64,000 bases of DNA from Croceivirga sp. (lineage in GTDB: Bacteria > Bacteroidota > Bacteroidia > Flavobacteriales > Flavobacteriaceae): assembly GCA_028281025.1 (NCBI GenBank), contig JANQKR010000046.1, positions 62,001 through 126,000 on the forward strand, in the 5' to 3' direction. The notes under the pieces are model-generated. The model made no database searches, had not been told where the DNA came from, and saw nothing but the letters and a program-made list of their open reading frames with translations. This document shows positions 1 to 8,227 of the stretch, in pieces. The number at the start of each line of letters is the position of its first letter. Position 1 is the stretch's first letter. The position numbers and the translations under genes are program-made.

Positions 1-2
1 TT

Positions 3-1040
3 GACAAGATGTACCTTATCCACCGCAGGTCTGGAGTGATAGCTGTGTTCCTCTTGTTGGCACATTTTTTTATTGTGCCACGGGACTTAGTAGAGTTCAA
101 TCCAGGAAAGCCCCTTGGATTTTATGCCTTTGTTCTAATTATTATTGGAGTAATCCTTTCAGCAGCACCGATTTTCAAAAAGAAGATACCTTACCACAAA
201 TGGGTAAACTTTCACAAATTAATGGGGGTGTTCTATGTGATGGGCGTGGTACACGGAATCATGGTGTCCAGCCTTATAAAGGAACTGCCCATTACAAGGG
301 TGTATGTTTTTGGTATGGCCTTTGTCGGTATAGGGGCATGGTTCTATCGTGCTTTTCTCTTTGGTCTTTTCAACAAGAAACTGGATTATTCGGTGAACAC
401 GGTGAAAGACCTGGGCAATGGTATTGCTGAAATAACTTTGCTGCCTAAAGGAGACCCACTTAGTTTCAAGGCAGGACAATTCGCTTTTTTGACCTTTCCA
501 AGCATCAGTAAACGAGAACAGCACCCCTTTACCATCAGCAGCCATCCCCACGATAGGGAACATCTGCAGATAACCATAAAAGGGCTGGGCGACTATACCA
601 ATGGATTGGTCAATAAGCTTAGCAAAGGGGATTGGGCCAAGGTAGAGGGCCCTTATGGAAAATTCACCACCTCACATTCCAAAGAAAGGGAACAGATTTG
701 GGTGGCAGGAGGTATAGGTATCACACCCTTTCTTTCGTTGTTAAAGGATTATTACACTAAACACATCACCCTGTTCTGGTGTGTTGCCAACGAGGACGAG
801 GCGCCATACAAAAGGCGGTTGGAGGAATTAGCAGCATCAAATCCCATGTTCGATTTCATCCTATGGCCATCCGACAAAAGGGGGCATATCGATTTGGACG
901 ATATGAGCATCCGGAATCCTGAAGAAAAGTCCTATTTCATTTGTGGACCCGAATCCTTGAAAAAAAGCCTGTTCAAACAACTCAAATTGGAGGGCGTAGC
1001 CCAAAAGAACATCCACGACGAAGAATTTGCATTCAGATAA
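3..1040 (+). CDS. Ferric-reductase-like membrane flavoprotein with FAD/NAD(P) reductase domain, 5' partial
   Basis: Likely moves electrons from NAD(P)H through FAD to a membrane haem domain. An in-frame ATG lies at 9, but the frame is open to base 3 and the protein begins inside a membrane region with an HRRSG motif, so the true N-terminus is probably outside the window. Three or more hydrophobic helices fill residues 8-120 (numbered from the ATG). They are followed by a ferredoxin-reductase-like barrel with the FAD motif HPFTISS, GPYG, the nucleotide loop GGIGITP and a C-terminal CGP motif. The gene ends 11 bp before the next one and appears to lead a five-gene run. The physiological acceptor is unknown; an NADPH-oxidase-like role is an alternative. 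Confidence 0.8.
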   Translation, partial: DKMYLIHRRSGVIAVFLLLAHFFIVPRDLVEFNPGKPLGFYAFVLIIIGVILSAAPIFKKKIPYHKWVNFHKLMGVFYVMGVVHGIMVSSLIKELPITRVYVFGMAFVGIGAWFYRAFLFGLFNKKLDYSVNTVKDLGNGIAEITLLPKGDPLSFKAGQFAFLTFPSISKREQHPFTISSHPHDREHLQITIKGLGDYTNGLVNKLSKGDWAKVEGPYGKFTTSHSKEREQIWVAGGIGITPFLSLLKDYYTKHITLFWCVANEDEAPYKRRLEELAASNPMFDFILWPSDKRGHIDLDDMSIRNPEEKSYFICGPESLKKSLFKQLKLEGVAQKNIHDEEFAFR

Positions 1041-1051
1041 CAACTTAACAT

Positions 1052-1786
1052 ATGGAACAAAAAGAATTCAACCCGGTTATTGAAGCCGTAGTGTCCATAC
1101 GGCAATACGCTTTATCAATTTCTGAAAATTGGACATCAATGAAATCCCTGGGAGCTGTCCTAAAAGAAGATATGGACAGGGCAACCGGAATGGTGAACAT
1201 GTACGGTTCGGATACCACAAAACAGCAATGGGCCAGTGAACTTATAGATTTCAATGCCTCAAAATCCCACTTGGAGGAAATCATGCAGTTTATTATTTCA
1301 AGGATAAAGGAAAAGTCCACTGAGGGTCTTTCAGAAAGATGGAACGATTACCCTGGGCATGTTGCCAAAATGGAAGCGTCCTATGAAAAAATGAAGAGTC
1401 TTGGTCAATCAAGCCTTCCAGAAAACAAAAAAGATGATTGGGACGAGCTATGGAACAGTATAATGCAATCCCACGGGTTTATTGGGAGAGAGGCAAAGGC
1501 CATAGGCATTCAATTGGGGCTTATGGAAAAATGTACCCCCAATGAAATAGACGAACTGAGCGACACCATACTCAAGCACATCCCCTCGGGCTATTCAACG
1601 GAGGAAGCCCATAAATACACCGATGAATACATGGTGGCCTATAAGCAGTTAAAGAAAGAAGCATCCCAAAAGAAAAACCTTTGGGACAGGTTCTTGGATG
1701 TCTTGGCAGGTGGAACTCAACAGACCCCCGCCCAACGTGTGATGATGCAACGATGGGTCGATGGGGAAAAGGGGGACGCCCATTAA
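1052..1786 (+). CDS. Conserved-looking hypothetical protein, 244 aa, helical
   Basis: I do not recognise this family. The protein appears soluble, with no signal peptide or membrane segment, and is rich in Glu, Lys, Met and Ser with long predicted helices throughout. The C-terminal part carries a short hydrophobic patch (FLDVLAGG) and ends in a charged tail. It sits 11 bp after the reductase and 27 bp before the HdeD-like gene on the same strand, so co-transcription is likely. Coding is supported by the clean long frame and tight spacing. No function is proposed. Confidence 0.75.
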   Translation: MEQKEFNPVIEAVVSIRQYALSISENWTSMKSLGAVLKEDMDRATGMVNMYGSDTTKQQWASELIDFNASKSHLEEIMQFIISRIKEKSTEGLSERWNDYPGHVAKMEASYEKMKSLGQSSLPENKKDDWDELWNSIMQSHGFIGREAKAIGIQLGLMEKCTPNEIDELSDTILKHIPSGYSTEEAHKYTDEYMVAYKQLKKEASQKKNLWDRFLDVLAGGTQQTPAQRVMMQRWVDGEKGDAH

Positions 1787-1813
1787 TTTGAACAATAACC
1801 AGAAAAGAAAATT

Positions 1814-2353
1814 ATGAACAAACCAATTTACCTTACCCTGAGCGGCGTTTCCATGCTCGCAGCAGGCATGACTTTATTACTATCAACCTCTATCGGGGTG
1901 GGAATCTCTAAGATCTTGGTGCCGCTTTTCTTTCTGATTTCCGGAATAATGGCATTTATCTTTTCCCAGGTTAACGGACAACATAAGGTTGCGAAAACGT
2001 TCCATTTTTTACAGGGAGCTGGACTGATAACCTTTGCGATATTGATAGCAATTTGGCCCGATACTTTGGATATGTTCCTGAAGATGATCACCTATTTCAT
2101 TATGGTCTATGGCCTTTTTGAGATCATGTTCGCCTTTTCCGTGTTGCGAAGCAGCTTTAAGGTAGACAAGTCCATATTGATGACAAGGCTAATGGTTGGC
2201 GCGATCAACTTTATAGGCTCATTCGTCCTTTTTATGTCGCTGCTGGAAAGTACAGCCTCCGGCCTTACCGTCGGGGGATTTCTTATAGTATTTGGCGGTC
2301 TGGGCTTTATCATTTTTGCCAATCGTATCAAGAAATTAGATCAGTCATACTAA
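1814..2353 (+). CDS. HdeD-like (DUF308) integral membrane protein
   Basis: The 179-residue protein consists of about six hydrophobic helices in three hairpins with short loops, the usual architecture and length of the HdeD/DUF308 family. HdeD in enterobacteria is linked to acid resistance, but most family members have no known role. The gene lies 27 bp after its neighbour and 8 bp before the lipoprotein gene, within the same run. Family assignment rests on topology, length and Gly-rich helix pattern rather than on a diagnostic residue. Confidence 0.65.
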   Translation: MNKPIYLTLSGVSMLAAGMTLLLSTSIGVGISKILVPLFFLISGIMAFIFSQVNGQHKVAKTFHFLQGAGLITFAILIAIWPDTLDMFLKMITYFIMVYGLFEIMFAFSVLRSSFKVDKSILMTRLMVGAINFIGSFVLFMSLLESTASGLTVGGFLIVFGGLGFIIFANRIKKLDQSY

Positions 2354-2361
2354 ACCAAACC

Positions 2362-3114
2362 ATGAAAAAAATCATCACACTATCACTGATGGCCCTTTTC
2401 CTTACCAATTGTACGTATCAGGGCAAAAAACAGGCAACAGAGGTGGAAGACAGAACTGTTGCCACTGAAAAAAAACAAGTGTCGCCCAAAATCACACAAA
2501 ACTATGCGGTGGTATTCAATTGGGCAACTGAGGATGAAAAACTTGTAATGGAAAACTCCATGCTCCAGTCCGACCAGTTACGGAAACTTTGGGAAGACGG
2601 TACTGTGGAGAACGTGTATTACGATGCAGAGGCCAAACGAGACAATTTTTCTTACTTCCCGAACATTACCTTTACCCTGAAAGCATCCGATGAAAACGAA
2701 GCAAAGACCATATTGGACGGCCTGGTGGTAGTGGAAAAGGGCATTGCCACCTATACCACGTATCCAGTGGGAACGCTTTGGCTGAAGAGGAACGAAGAGG
2801 CCATAAAGGAAAGGGGAGGCACAAGTTCTTTCGTCGCCGTGTGGAACACGGATTATAAACCCGAGCGCACAATGGTAATAGGCCAGAACGAAAAGCTGAT
2901 GGAGCTATGGAACTCAGGCCAGATAGAGAACGTTTATTTTGACATTGAGGGTACGCAAAAGGAAAACGATAAGACCGATTTTGTCTTCTTTGTTAACGCC
3001 AATACTGAAGAGGAGGCCAAGGCCATTATAGATCCGCTACCTTTTGTCAGAAATGCAGTCGCCTCCTATAAACTATACCCGGTGGGCATCTTCTGGATGG
3101 GAACCAAAGAATAG
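2362..3114 (+). CDS. Lipoprotein with two tandem YCII-like halves
   Basis: The N-terminus is a lipoprotein signal with lipobox LTNC (Cys17), followed by a charged linker. Residues about 47-143 and 155-250 are two versions of one unit. Both have a first strand with AVVFNW / VAVWNT, a segment around LRKLWEDG / LMELWNSG, then ENVYYD / ENVYFD, an alanine-rich E.EAK helix, and a closing Y.LYPVG or YTTYPVG followed by W. This resembles a dimeric alpha-beta barrel of the YCII/muconolactone-isomerase type, here probably an intramolecular dimer. The gene starts 8 bp after the HdeD-like gene. No enzymatic function can be deduced; the fold is inferred. Confidence 0.7.
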   Translation: MKKIITLSLMALFLTNCTYQGKKQATEVEDRTVATEKKQVSPKITQNYAVVFNWATEDEKLVMENSMLQSDQLRKLWEDGTVENVYYDAEAKRDNFSYFPNITFTLKASDENEAKTILDGLVVVEKGIATYTTYPVGTLWLKRNEEAIKERGGTSSFVAVWNTDYKPERTMVIGQNEKLMELWNSGQIENVYFDIEGTQKENDKTDFVFFVNANTEEEAKAIIDPLPFVRNAVASYKLYPVGIFWMGTKE

Positions 3115-3117
3115 GTT

Positions 3118-3609
3118 TTGAAGAACAATCACCTTCACAAAGTACTCGATTTTATTCAGGAGATAGGAACCATCATGTACGTTGGTGGTATCCTATCCCA
3201 TATCGTTATCGGGATCATATTCAGTGATGCGGATGCAGGAACCGTACATAACGTCTATGTTTATAAGGAAAAGAGTGCCTATATCCTGATATTGCCGGGC
3301 CTTGCCCTTAAAATTATTTCGGACCTGTCACTCTACTTTTCATTTAAGCGGAAACCTAATTGGCTGAAGTTGAAATTTGTTGCTGTTGCTTTTTTAACGA
3401 TCAATGCATTTTTCTTTTTGGTGCCCATGATGCCCGAGCTTGTGGCATTGGCCAAAGAATCCCTACCTAGCGGAAAATTGAGCCAAGAGTTTATCGATAC
3501 AGAGCATACGGAACAGTTCATTGGCCAATTGAACATCGTTCCATTATTGACTGAATTGGTTCTCGGCTCGTTTCGCCCAAAATTGGGAAAGGAAAGAAAA
3601 TTAGGTTAA
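3118..3609 (+). CDS. Small integral membrane protein (DUF2269-like topology)
   Basis: The 163-residue protein has about four hydrophobic helices, with a polar stretch between the third and fourth (ALAKESLPSGKLSQEF) and a basic tail. It resembles small bacterial membrane proteins of the DUF2269 kind, without a residue I would call diagnostic. The start is TTG at 3118, three bases after the preceding stop, so it is probably translationally coupled to the lipoprotein gene. A later start would remove the first helix. Function unknown. Confidence 0.65.
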   Translation: MKNNHLHKVLDFIQEIGTIMYVGGILSHIVIGIIFSDADAGTVHNVYVYKEKSAYILILPGLALKIISDLSLYFSFKRKPNWLKLKFVAVAFLTINAFFFLVPMMPELVALAKESLPSGKLSQEFIDTEHTEQFIGQLNIVPLLTELVLGSFRPKLGKERKLG

Positions 3610-3889
3610 TATGAGTATGGGTATAAATATGAATGTGCAGTTCTAAGAAACCGCCATATTAGGGGACCGTTAAATTCCTGTTGGGAATAGGGGGAATATC
3701 CAATGCGGTCTGCTGTAGTGTCATTGGTTCACCTTTTATGAAGCTCGAAAAGTTAGCTATTCGGTTATCCATCTTGCAATAACCCCTTACCCTGGATGCC
3801 TGAGGGAAATGCGGTCATCCCGACAACATTTGTATCAAATTGCAACAAAACACTGCAGATCGTATGATTTTCAATGTTTTTTGTACCAA
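3610..3889. other. Intergenic region between convergent genes
   Basis: 280 bases between the end of the first run and the end of the Anbu cluster. A short frame from TTG 3681 to the stop at 3782 has a membrane-protein-like flavour (GIGGISNAVCCS), but it is only 33 codons and could be chance or a decayed gene end. I see no convincing strong terminator hairpin. Confidence 0.3.
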
Positions 3890-4738
3890 CTATTCCTTGA
3901 GTAAATCAATATCCAGCTTGGTAAATAGTTTGGAAGTGGCCTTTCCCCTTATACTTCCGGTAACGGGCATGGTATTTTCATGATGGGCACTGGAACACAA
4001 CGGAATATACCTATTGGTGGTCCTGATGCCGTTGGAAGGATCGTATCCGATCCATCCGGCCCCGGGGAGAAAAACTTCCGTCCAGGCATGGAGTTCGTAA
4101 ATTGGGTTTTCCGTCCGGATAAAATAATACCCGCTTACAAACCTTGAGGCCATGCCAACGTGCCTGAGCAACTGTATCTGCATCCAGGCCAGATCCCTAC
4201 AGGATCCCTTTTTGGAATCAAAGGTTTCGTTCGGTGAATTAGGCTTTCCCACTTCGCGGGCCTCCACTGTGAAATCTGACTGAATCTGAGTGGTGAACGC
4301 ACTCAAAAAGGATAGGGTATCGGAATTTACGGTGTCCAGGATTTGATTGACGTACCGTTGAAGGGATCTGTGGATTTCCCCAACTTTCAAATAGGGTCTT
4401 AAATACCCCATCAAAGGCTGCGAATAGCGGAATGGAAGTCTTCCATATAGCGAAGGCCATAAAACAAAATTAAAAGGATTGTACTCCTTTATGGACAAAA
4501 CCGAAATTGCCTTTATGGTGAGCCTATCATGATTACCCTGATACCAGCTGAAATGAACCGTGTTGTTCTCCATATCGATTTGCTCAGAGATGCCGCTTGG
4601 TTCTGGAGATAGTATCAGCCTGAAACTTTTTAGTGTGGCATAGGGAACGTCCTGGGGCCTAAACCGAAAGTAATGGGGTTCAAAAAACACCTTTCCTTCA
4701 TACCGATATTCGGTTTCGTGTGCTATCCGAAATTCCAT
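3890..4738 (-). CDS. Transglutaminase-like cysteine protease-fold protein of the Anbu cluster
   Basis: Family members share the papain-like transglutaminase fold and are thought to hydrolyse or transfer amide bonds. The 282-residue protein has the N-terminal beta domain typical of bacterial transglutaminase-like proteins (start MEFRIAHETEYRYEG) and then the catalytic domain. The triad is visible as Cys180 in KKGSCRDLA, His217 in ELHAWTEV and Asp233 in GYDPSNG. There is no signal peptide, so it is probably cytoplasmic. It is the last gene of the four-gene minus-strand cluster, 5 bp after Anbu. The natural substrate is unknown. Confidence 0.9.
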   Translation of the reverse strand: MEFRIAHETEYRYEGKVFFEPHYFRFRPQDVPYATLKSFRLILSPEPSGISEQIDMENNTVHFSWYQGNHDRLTIKAISVLSIKEYNPFNFVLWPSLYGRLPFRYSQPLMGYLRPYLKVGEIHRSLQRYVNQILDTVNSDTLSFLSAFTTQIQSDFTVEAREVGKPNSPNETFDSKKGSCRDLAWMQIQLLRHVGMASRFVSGYYFIRTENPIYELHAWTEVFLPGAGWIGYDPSNGIRTTNRYIPLCSSAHHENTMPVTGSIRGKATSKLFTKLDIDLLKE

Positions 4739-4743
4739 AAATC

Positions 4744-5508
4744 CTATTGCTGGTTCGCAGCTTGGGCATTTCTTATGGTTTCCATCAATTCCGTATCCCT
4801 TAGTTTATTTATCCAATCATCGGGAAGGGTCCGTATGGAATCGCTCAGTATTCCGTTCCAAAGGGACGAAATGTTTTGAAGCTCTTCCTCCTCATACCGT
4901 TTTTCAACAATGTTGAAAGAGTCTTTTTTATAGTAAATGATGTCCAAAGGAAAATCAACATCATTTGCACTAATTCGGGTGGCATCAAAGGAAAGAAAAC
5001 CGGCCTTGAGCGCAAACTGCATTGACGAATCATAGTCTATGGCACGATCTAAAATGGGTTTTCCATAGCCATTGTTGCCTATGATTACAAAAGGAGATCC
5101 TTCGGACACCTCTATCCAATTGCCCTCGGGGTAGAGTAAATATATCTTGTGTTCCTCATCATCTTCCAATTGTCCGCCAATAATGGAGAATAGATCAAAG
5201 CTCAACCCTGCCTCCTTCAGGGATTTTTTATCTTCGTTTGCCGACCGTTTGACTTGGTCGGAAAATGCATTGACCGCCTTATAGAGTTTATTGAACGAAT
5301 CATCGTTCTCCTCAATGATTTCCTTGAAATATGTAATCGATTTATCGCGAACGGAGCGGAGGCCGGAGGTCATGATAAAGAAAGAATGCTTCTTTCGGTT
5401 GACCGTGAACACCTTTTTTGCCCGCGTGGTTTGGTTTCCGGATGTTATTCTGGTATCGGCGATTCCTACGATTCCCGATTTCAATTTAATGCCCAAACAA
5501 TAGGTCAT
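4744..5508 (-). CDS. Anbu, proteasome-like peptidase
   Basis: Anbu (ancestral beta subunit) is a self-assembling N-terminal-nucleophile protein related to HslV and the 20S proteasome. The N-terminus MTYCLG puts the catalytic Thr directly after Met1, without a propeptide, as in this family. Asp18 (GIADTR) and Lys31/32 (RAKKVF) occupy the positions of the other active residues. The length of 254 aa fits the family. It lies 5 bp after the alpha-E gene and 5 bp before the transglutaminase-like gene. Peptidase activity of Anbu is weak or absent in published work on homologues, and its substrate is unknown. Confidence 0.9.
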   Translation of the reverse strand: MTYCLGIKLKSGIVGIADTRITSGNQTTRAKKVFTVNRKKHSFFIMTSGLRSVRDKSITYFKEIIEENDDSFNKLYKAVNAFSDQVKRSANEDKKSLKEAGLSFDLFSIIGGQLEDDEEHKIYLLYPEGNWIEVSEGSPFVIIGNNGYGKPILDRAIDYDSSMQFALKAGFLSFDATRISANDVDFPLDIIYYKKDSFNIVEKRYEEEELQNISSLWNGILSDSIRTLPDDWINKLRDTELMETIRNAQAANQQ

Positions 5509-5513
5509 GGGAT

Positions 5514-6482
5514 TTAGGTTTTACTATTGGATTCAACATATTTGTTGGCAAAGAACGATTTGTAGATTGCCGTGGAGATGGTATTGAGCTTCTTTTGGAG
5601 ATCATCAATATATTCATGAAGTCCATCGGAGAAAATATCGTGAATATCCACAAATTGAAGTTGTGCTTTTAGCTTTCCCAATTGTTTTTCCGCCTCATTG
5701 GAATACCCGTCATCCAATCCTGTAATTGTATTCAATGATTTTCCTGCCTGAATAAGGCAAAAGTTAATGGAACGTGGAAATACCTTATCCAGGATCAAAA
5801 ATTCACAAATGTTCAATGTGGTGAGTTTACCATACTTTTTTCGATACATATCATAGGCAGAGACGGATTTAAGCAATCCCGCCCATTGCGCAAGATCTAA
5901 GGGGGAACCGACATCATTGGGCGTAGAGAGCAAGATGTGGTATTTGACATCGAGTACCCTCGAAGTTTTGTCTGCGCGTTCAATCAACTGCCCTATTTTT
6001 CCAAAATGCCACCCATCGTTTCGCGAAATGGTAGTGGTAAAAATACCGTACAATAATTGACATCCCTCTTTTACCTTAGTAAAAAAGATTCTGGGATCCT
6101 TGTTTTTCCAACTTTTCTTTTTACATCCGTCCTTCATCAAAAAATAGACATGGTTGATCTGTTCCCATACCTCTTTGGTCAATTCAGGTCGAATAGCACG
6201 GGCATTCTCCCTGGCCTTAATAATGGAGTTGTAGATCGAATTTGGATTTTGGGGATCAAAACCGAGGAAATAGATGACCTTTTCCTTCTGAACCGTTTCG
6301 TACAAGGATTCGTAGAGGGGCCAATCCCCGGTAATATCGACCAAGGGTTTCCATTGCTGCTTCGCATCCGGAGTAGATTCCAGGGAGAGATTGAAGTTTA
6401 CATCCATAAAGCGGGCATAGTTTTCAGCACGCTCAACGTATCTGTTCATCCAATACATACTATCCGCTATTCTACTCAGCAT
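5514..6482 (-). CDS. Alpha-E domain protein (DUF403)
   Basis: The start MLSRIADSMYWMNRYVERAE is the signature of the alpha-E/DUF403 family, an all-helical protein of about 310-320 residues that nearly always accompanies the circularly permuted ATP-grasp protein and a transglutaminase-like protein. The 322-residue length is normal. It lies 15 bp after the ATP-grasp gene and 5 bp before Anbu, so the four genes form one transcription unit. Its molecular role is unknown; a scaffold or substrate-presenting role for the ATP-grasp enzyme is only a guess. Confidence 0.9.
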   Translation of the reverse strand: MLSRIADSMYWMNRYVERAENYARFMDVNFNLSLESTPDAKQQWKPLVDITGDWPLYESLYETVQKEKVIYFLGFDPQNPNSIYNSIIKARENARAIRPELTKEVWEQINHVYFLMKDGCKKKSWKNKDPRIFFTKVKEGCQLLYGIFTTTISRNDGWHFGKIGQLIERADKTSRVLDVKYHILLSTPNDVGSPLDLAQWAGLLKSVSAYDMYRKKYGKLTTLNICEFLILDKVFPRSINFCLIQAGKSLNTITGLDDGYSNEAEKQLGKLKAQLQFVDIHDIFSDGLHEYIDDLQKKLNTISTAIYKSFFANKYVESNSKT

Positions 6483-6497
6483 ATAGGTCTTATCTTA

Positions 6498-7934
6498 TTA
6501 GTTGTCCAATACCCATGTGTCCTTGCTGCCCCCTCCCTGGGAGGAGTTCACGACCAAAGACCCTTTTTTAAGTGCTACACGTGTCAGGGCGCCAGGTATG
6601 ACCCTTACCTCTTTTCCATAGAGAATGTAAGGTCTTAAGTCTACATGTCTTCCCTGAATTTCGTTTTCACAGAGCGTGGGTACCCTTGATAGACTGATCA
6701 TGGGCTGTGCAATATAATTTCTGGGGTTGTTCTTGACCTTCTCCTTGAACTCCGCTATTTCGGCCCTAGTGGCATGGGGACCTATCAACATACCATACCC
6801 CCCTGAACCATCCGTTTGTTTAACGACCAGGTTTTCCAGGTTTTCGATAACATATTTGAAGTCCTTTTCTTCCGAACATATATAGGTTTTAATATTTGGA
6901 ATAATGGCTTCCTCATTCAAATAATATTTTATCAATCTTGGGATATAGGCGTAAACCGCTTTGTCATCCGCCACCCCGGCACCTGGCGCATTTACCAGCA
7001 CCACATTTCCCTTCAAATACGCTTCAAAAAGCCCAGGGGTGCCCAGTAAAGAGTTTTTATTGAAAACCAAGGGATCAATAAATGCATCATCTACCCTTCG
7101 GTAAATGACATCCACTTTTTGGAGCCCATTTGTTGTGATCATGTATACATAACCGTTCTGAACCACCAAATCCCGCCCTTCTACCAATTCAGCGCCCATT
7201 TGTTGTGCGAGATAGGCATGTTCAAAATAAGCTGAGTTATAAATTCCTGGTGTCAAGACCACTATCGATGCTCCTTCAAAATCGGTAAGGGACTCCAACA
7301 TATCCCTTAAGCAATGGGAATAATCGAGGACGGGCCTTACCTTTAACTGTTCAAACATTTCCGGAAAAGTCCGCTTGAGAATTTCTCTGTTTTCGAGCAT
7401 ATAGGATACACCGGAAGGGCACCTTAGGTTGTCCTCCAAGACATAAAAATTTCCATCAGCTCCCCTGATAAGGTCGGTTCCAGAGATATGGCTCCACACA
7501 TTTTTAGGGGGTTTTAGTCCAATACATTGTTTAAGATAGCTCGCACATGAGAGCACCAAGTCCTTCGGAATTATGTTATCCTTTATGACCTTTTGGTCAT
7601 TATAGATGTCATGAATAAACAAATTCAAGGCAACTATCCTTTGCTCCAGTCCCTTGGTCAAATGATCCCATTTTTCACCGCTGATTATCCTTGGTATGAT
7701 ATCCAGGTGAAGAATCCGCTCAACACCTTGGTTGTCACTGTACACATTAAAGGTCATACCCAGGGAGAGCTGAGCACGATCGGTGGAATGTTGGAGGGAT
7801 TTAAGTTTTTTCCAGCTTGTCTTTTCCAAAAAATCCTTGAACAACCGATAACTAGGTCTTACCGCTTCTGAACCACTGAACATTTCATCATAAAAACCTC
7901 TTACGTCATAGTCCCTAAAACTTACTTTTTGCAT
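6498..7934 (-). CDS. Circularly permuted type 2 ATP-grasp protein
   Basis: ATP-grasp enzymes of this family (COG2308) are predicted to form amide or peptide-like bonds using ATP. The 478-residue protein contains family motifs such as the GTDLIRGADGNFYVLEDN segment with the metal/ATP-binding Glu-Asp-Asn, GVSYMLENR, and the glycine-rich KQTDGSGGYGML loop in the permuted half. It is the first gene of the Anbu cluster; 293 bases of intergenic DNA lie upstream and should hold its promoter. No acceptor substrate is known. Chemistry is inferred from the family. Confidence 0.92.
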   Translation of the reverse strand: MQKVSFRDYDVRGFYDEMFSGSEAVRPSYRLFKDFLEKTSWKKLKSLQHSTDRAQLSLGMTFNVYSDNQGVERILHLDIIPRIISGEKWDHLTKGLEQRIVALNLFIHDIYNDQKVIKDNIIPKDLVLSCASYLKQCIGLKPPKNVWSHISGTDLIRGADGNFYVLEDNLRCPSGVSYMLENREILKRTFPEMFEQLKVRPVLDYSHCLRDMLESLTDFEGASIVVLTPGIYNSAYFEHAYLAQQMGAELVEGRDLVVQNGYVYMITTNGLQKVDVIYRRVDDAFIDPLVFNKNSLLGTPGLFEAYLKGNVVLVNAPGAGVADDKAVYAYIPRLIKYYLNEEAIIPNIKTYICSEEKDFKYVIENLENLVVKQTDGSGGYGMLIGPHATRAEIAEFKEKVKNNPRNYIAQPMISLSRVPTLCENEIQGRHVDLRPYILYGKEVRVIPGALTRVALKKGSLVVNSSQGGGSKDTWVLDN

Positions 7935-8227
7935 CTTTAATGGTTATGTTCCGCGGTACGAGCATTGCTTTTCAAATACCTTGTAACTAAATATAGTGTT
8001 AATCAATTGTTTAATCCAGGTTTGGGCCTGTCAAATTAAGATTCCTCATTTTTTGGCCTTTGAAAATACCAATCCTGCAAACCAAACCTGTATTTTTTGA
8101 ATAGATTAACGGTTTGATGTCATCCCATTAGGAATAAACAAATAGGTCAAACTGTAAATAGCTGCTCCTGTTGCTGTCAATAGTCATTGGTTTCATGGTG
8201 CAACACCTCTTCTTGGAACTCCAAGGG
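7935..8227. other. Intergenic region upstream of the Anbu cluster
   Basis: 293 AT-rich bases between the start of the ATP-grasp gene and the end of the DUF819 gene, both on the minus strand. The promoter of the Anbu cluster is expected here. I could not find a clear match to the Bacteroidota -33/-7 promoter elements, and I see no gene. Confidence 0.3.

Noticed and set aside
3681-3782. A short membrane-like frame between convergent genes.
   Set aside because: Only 33 codons with a TTG start; could be a decayed gene end but nothing supports it as a gene.
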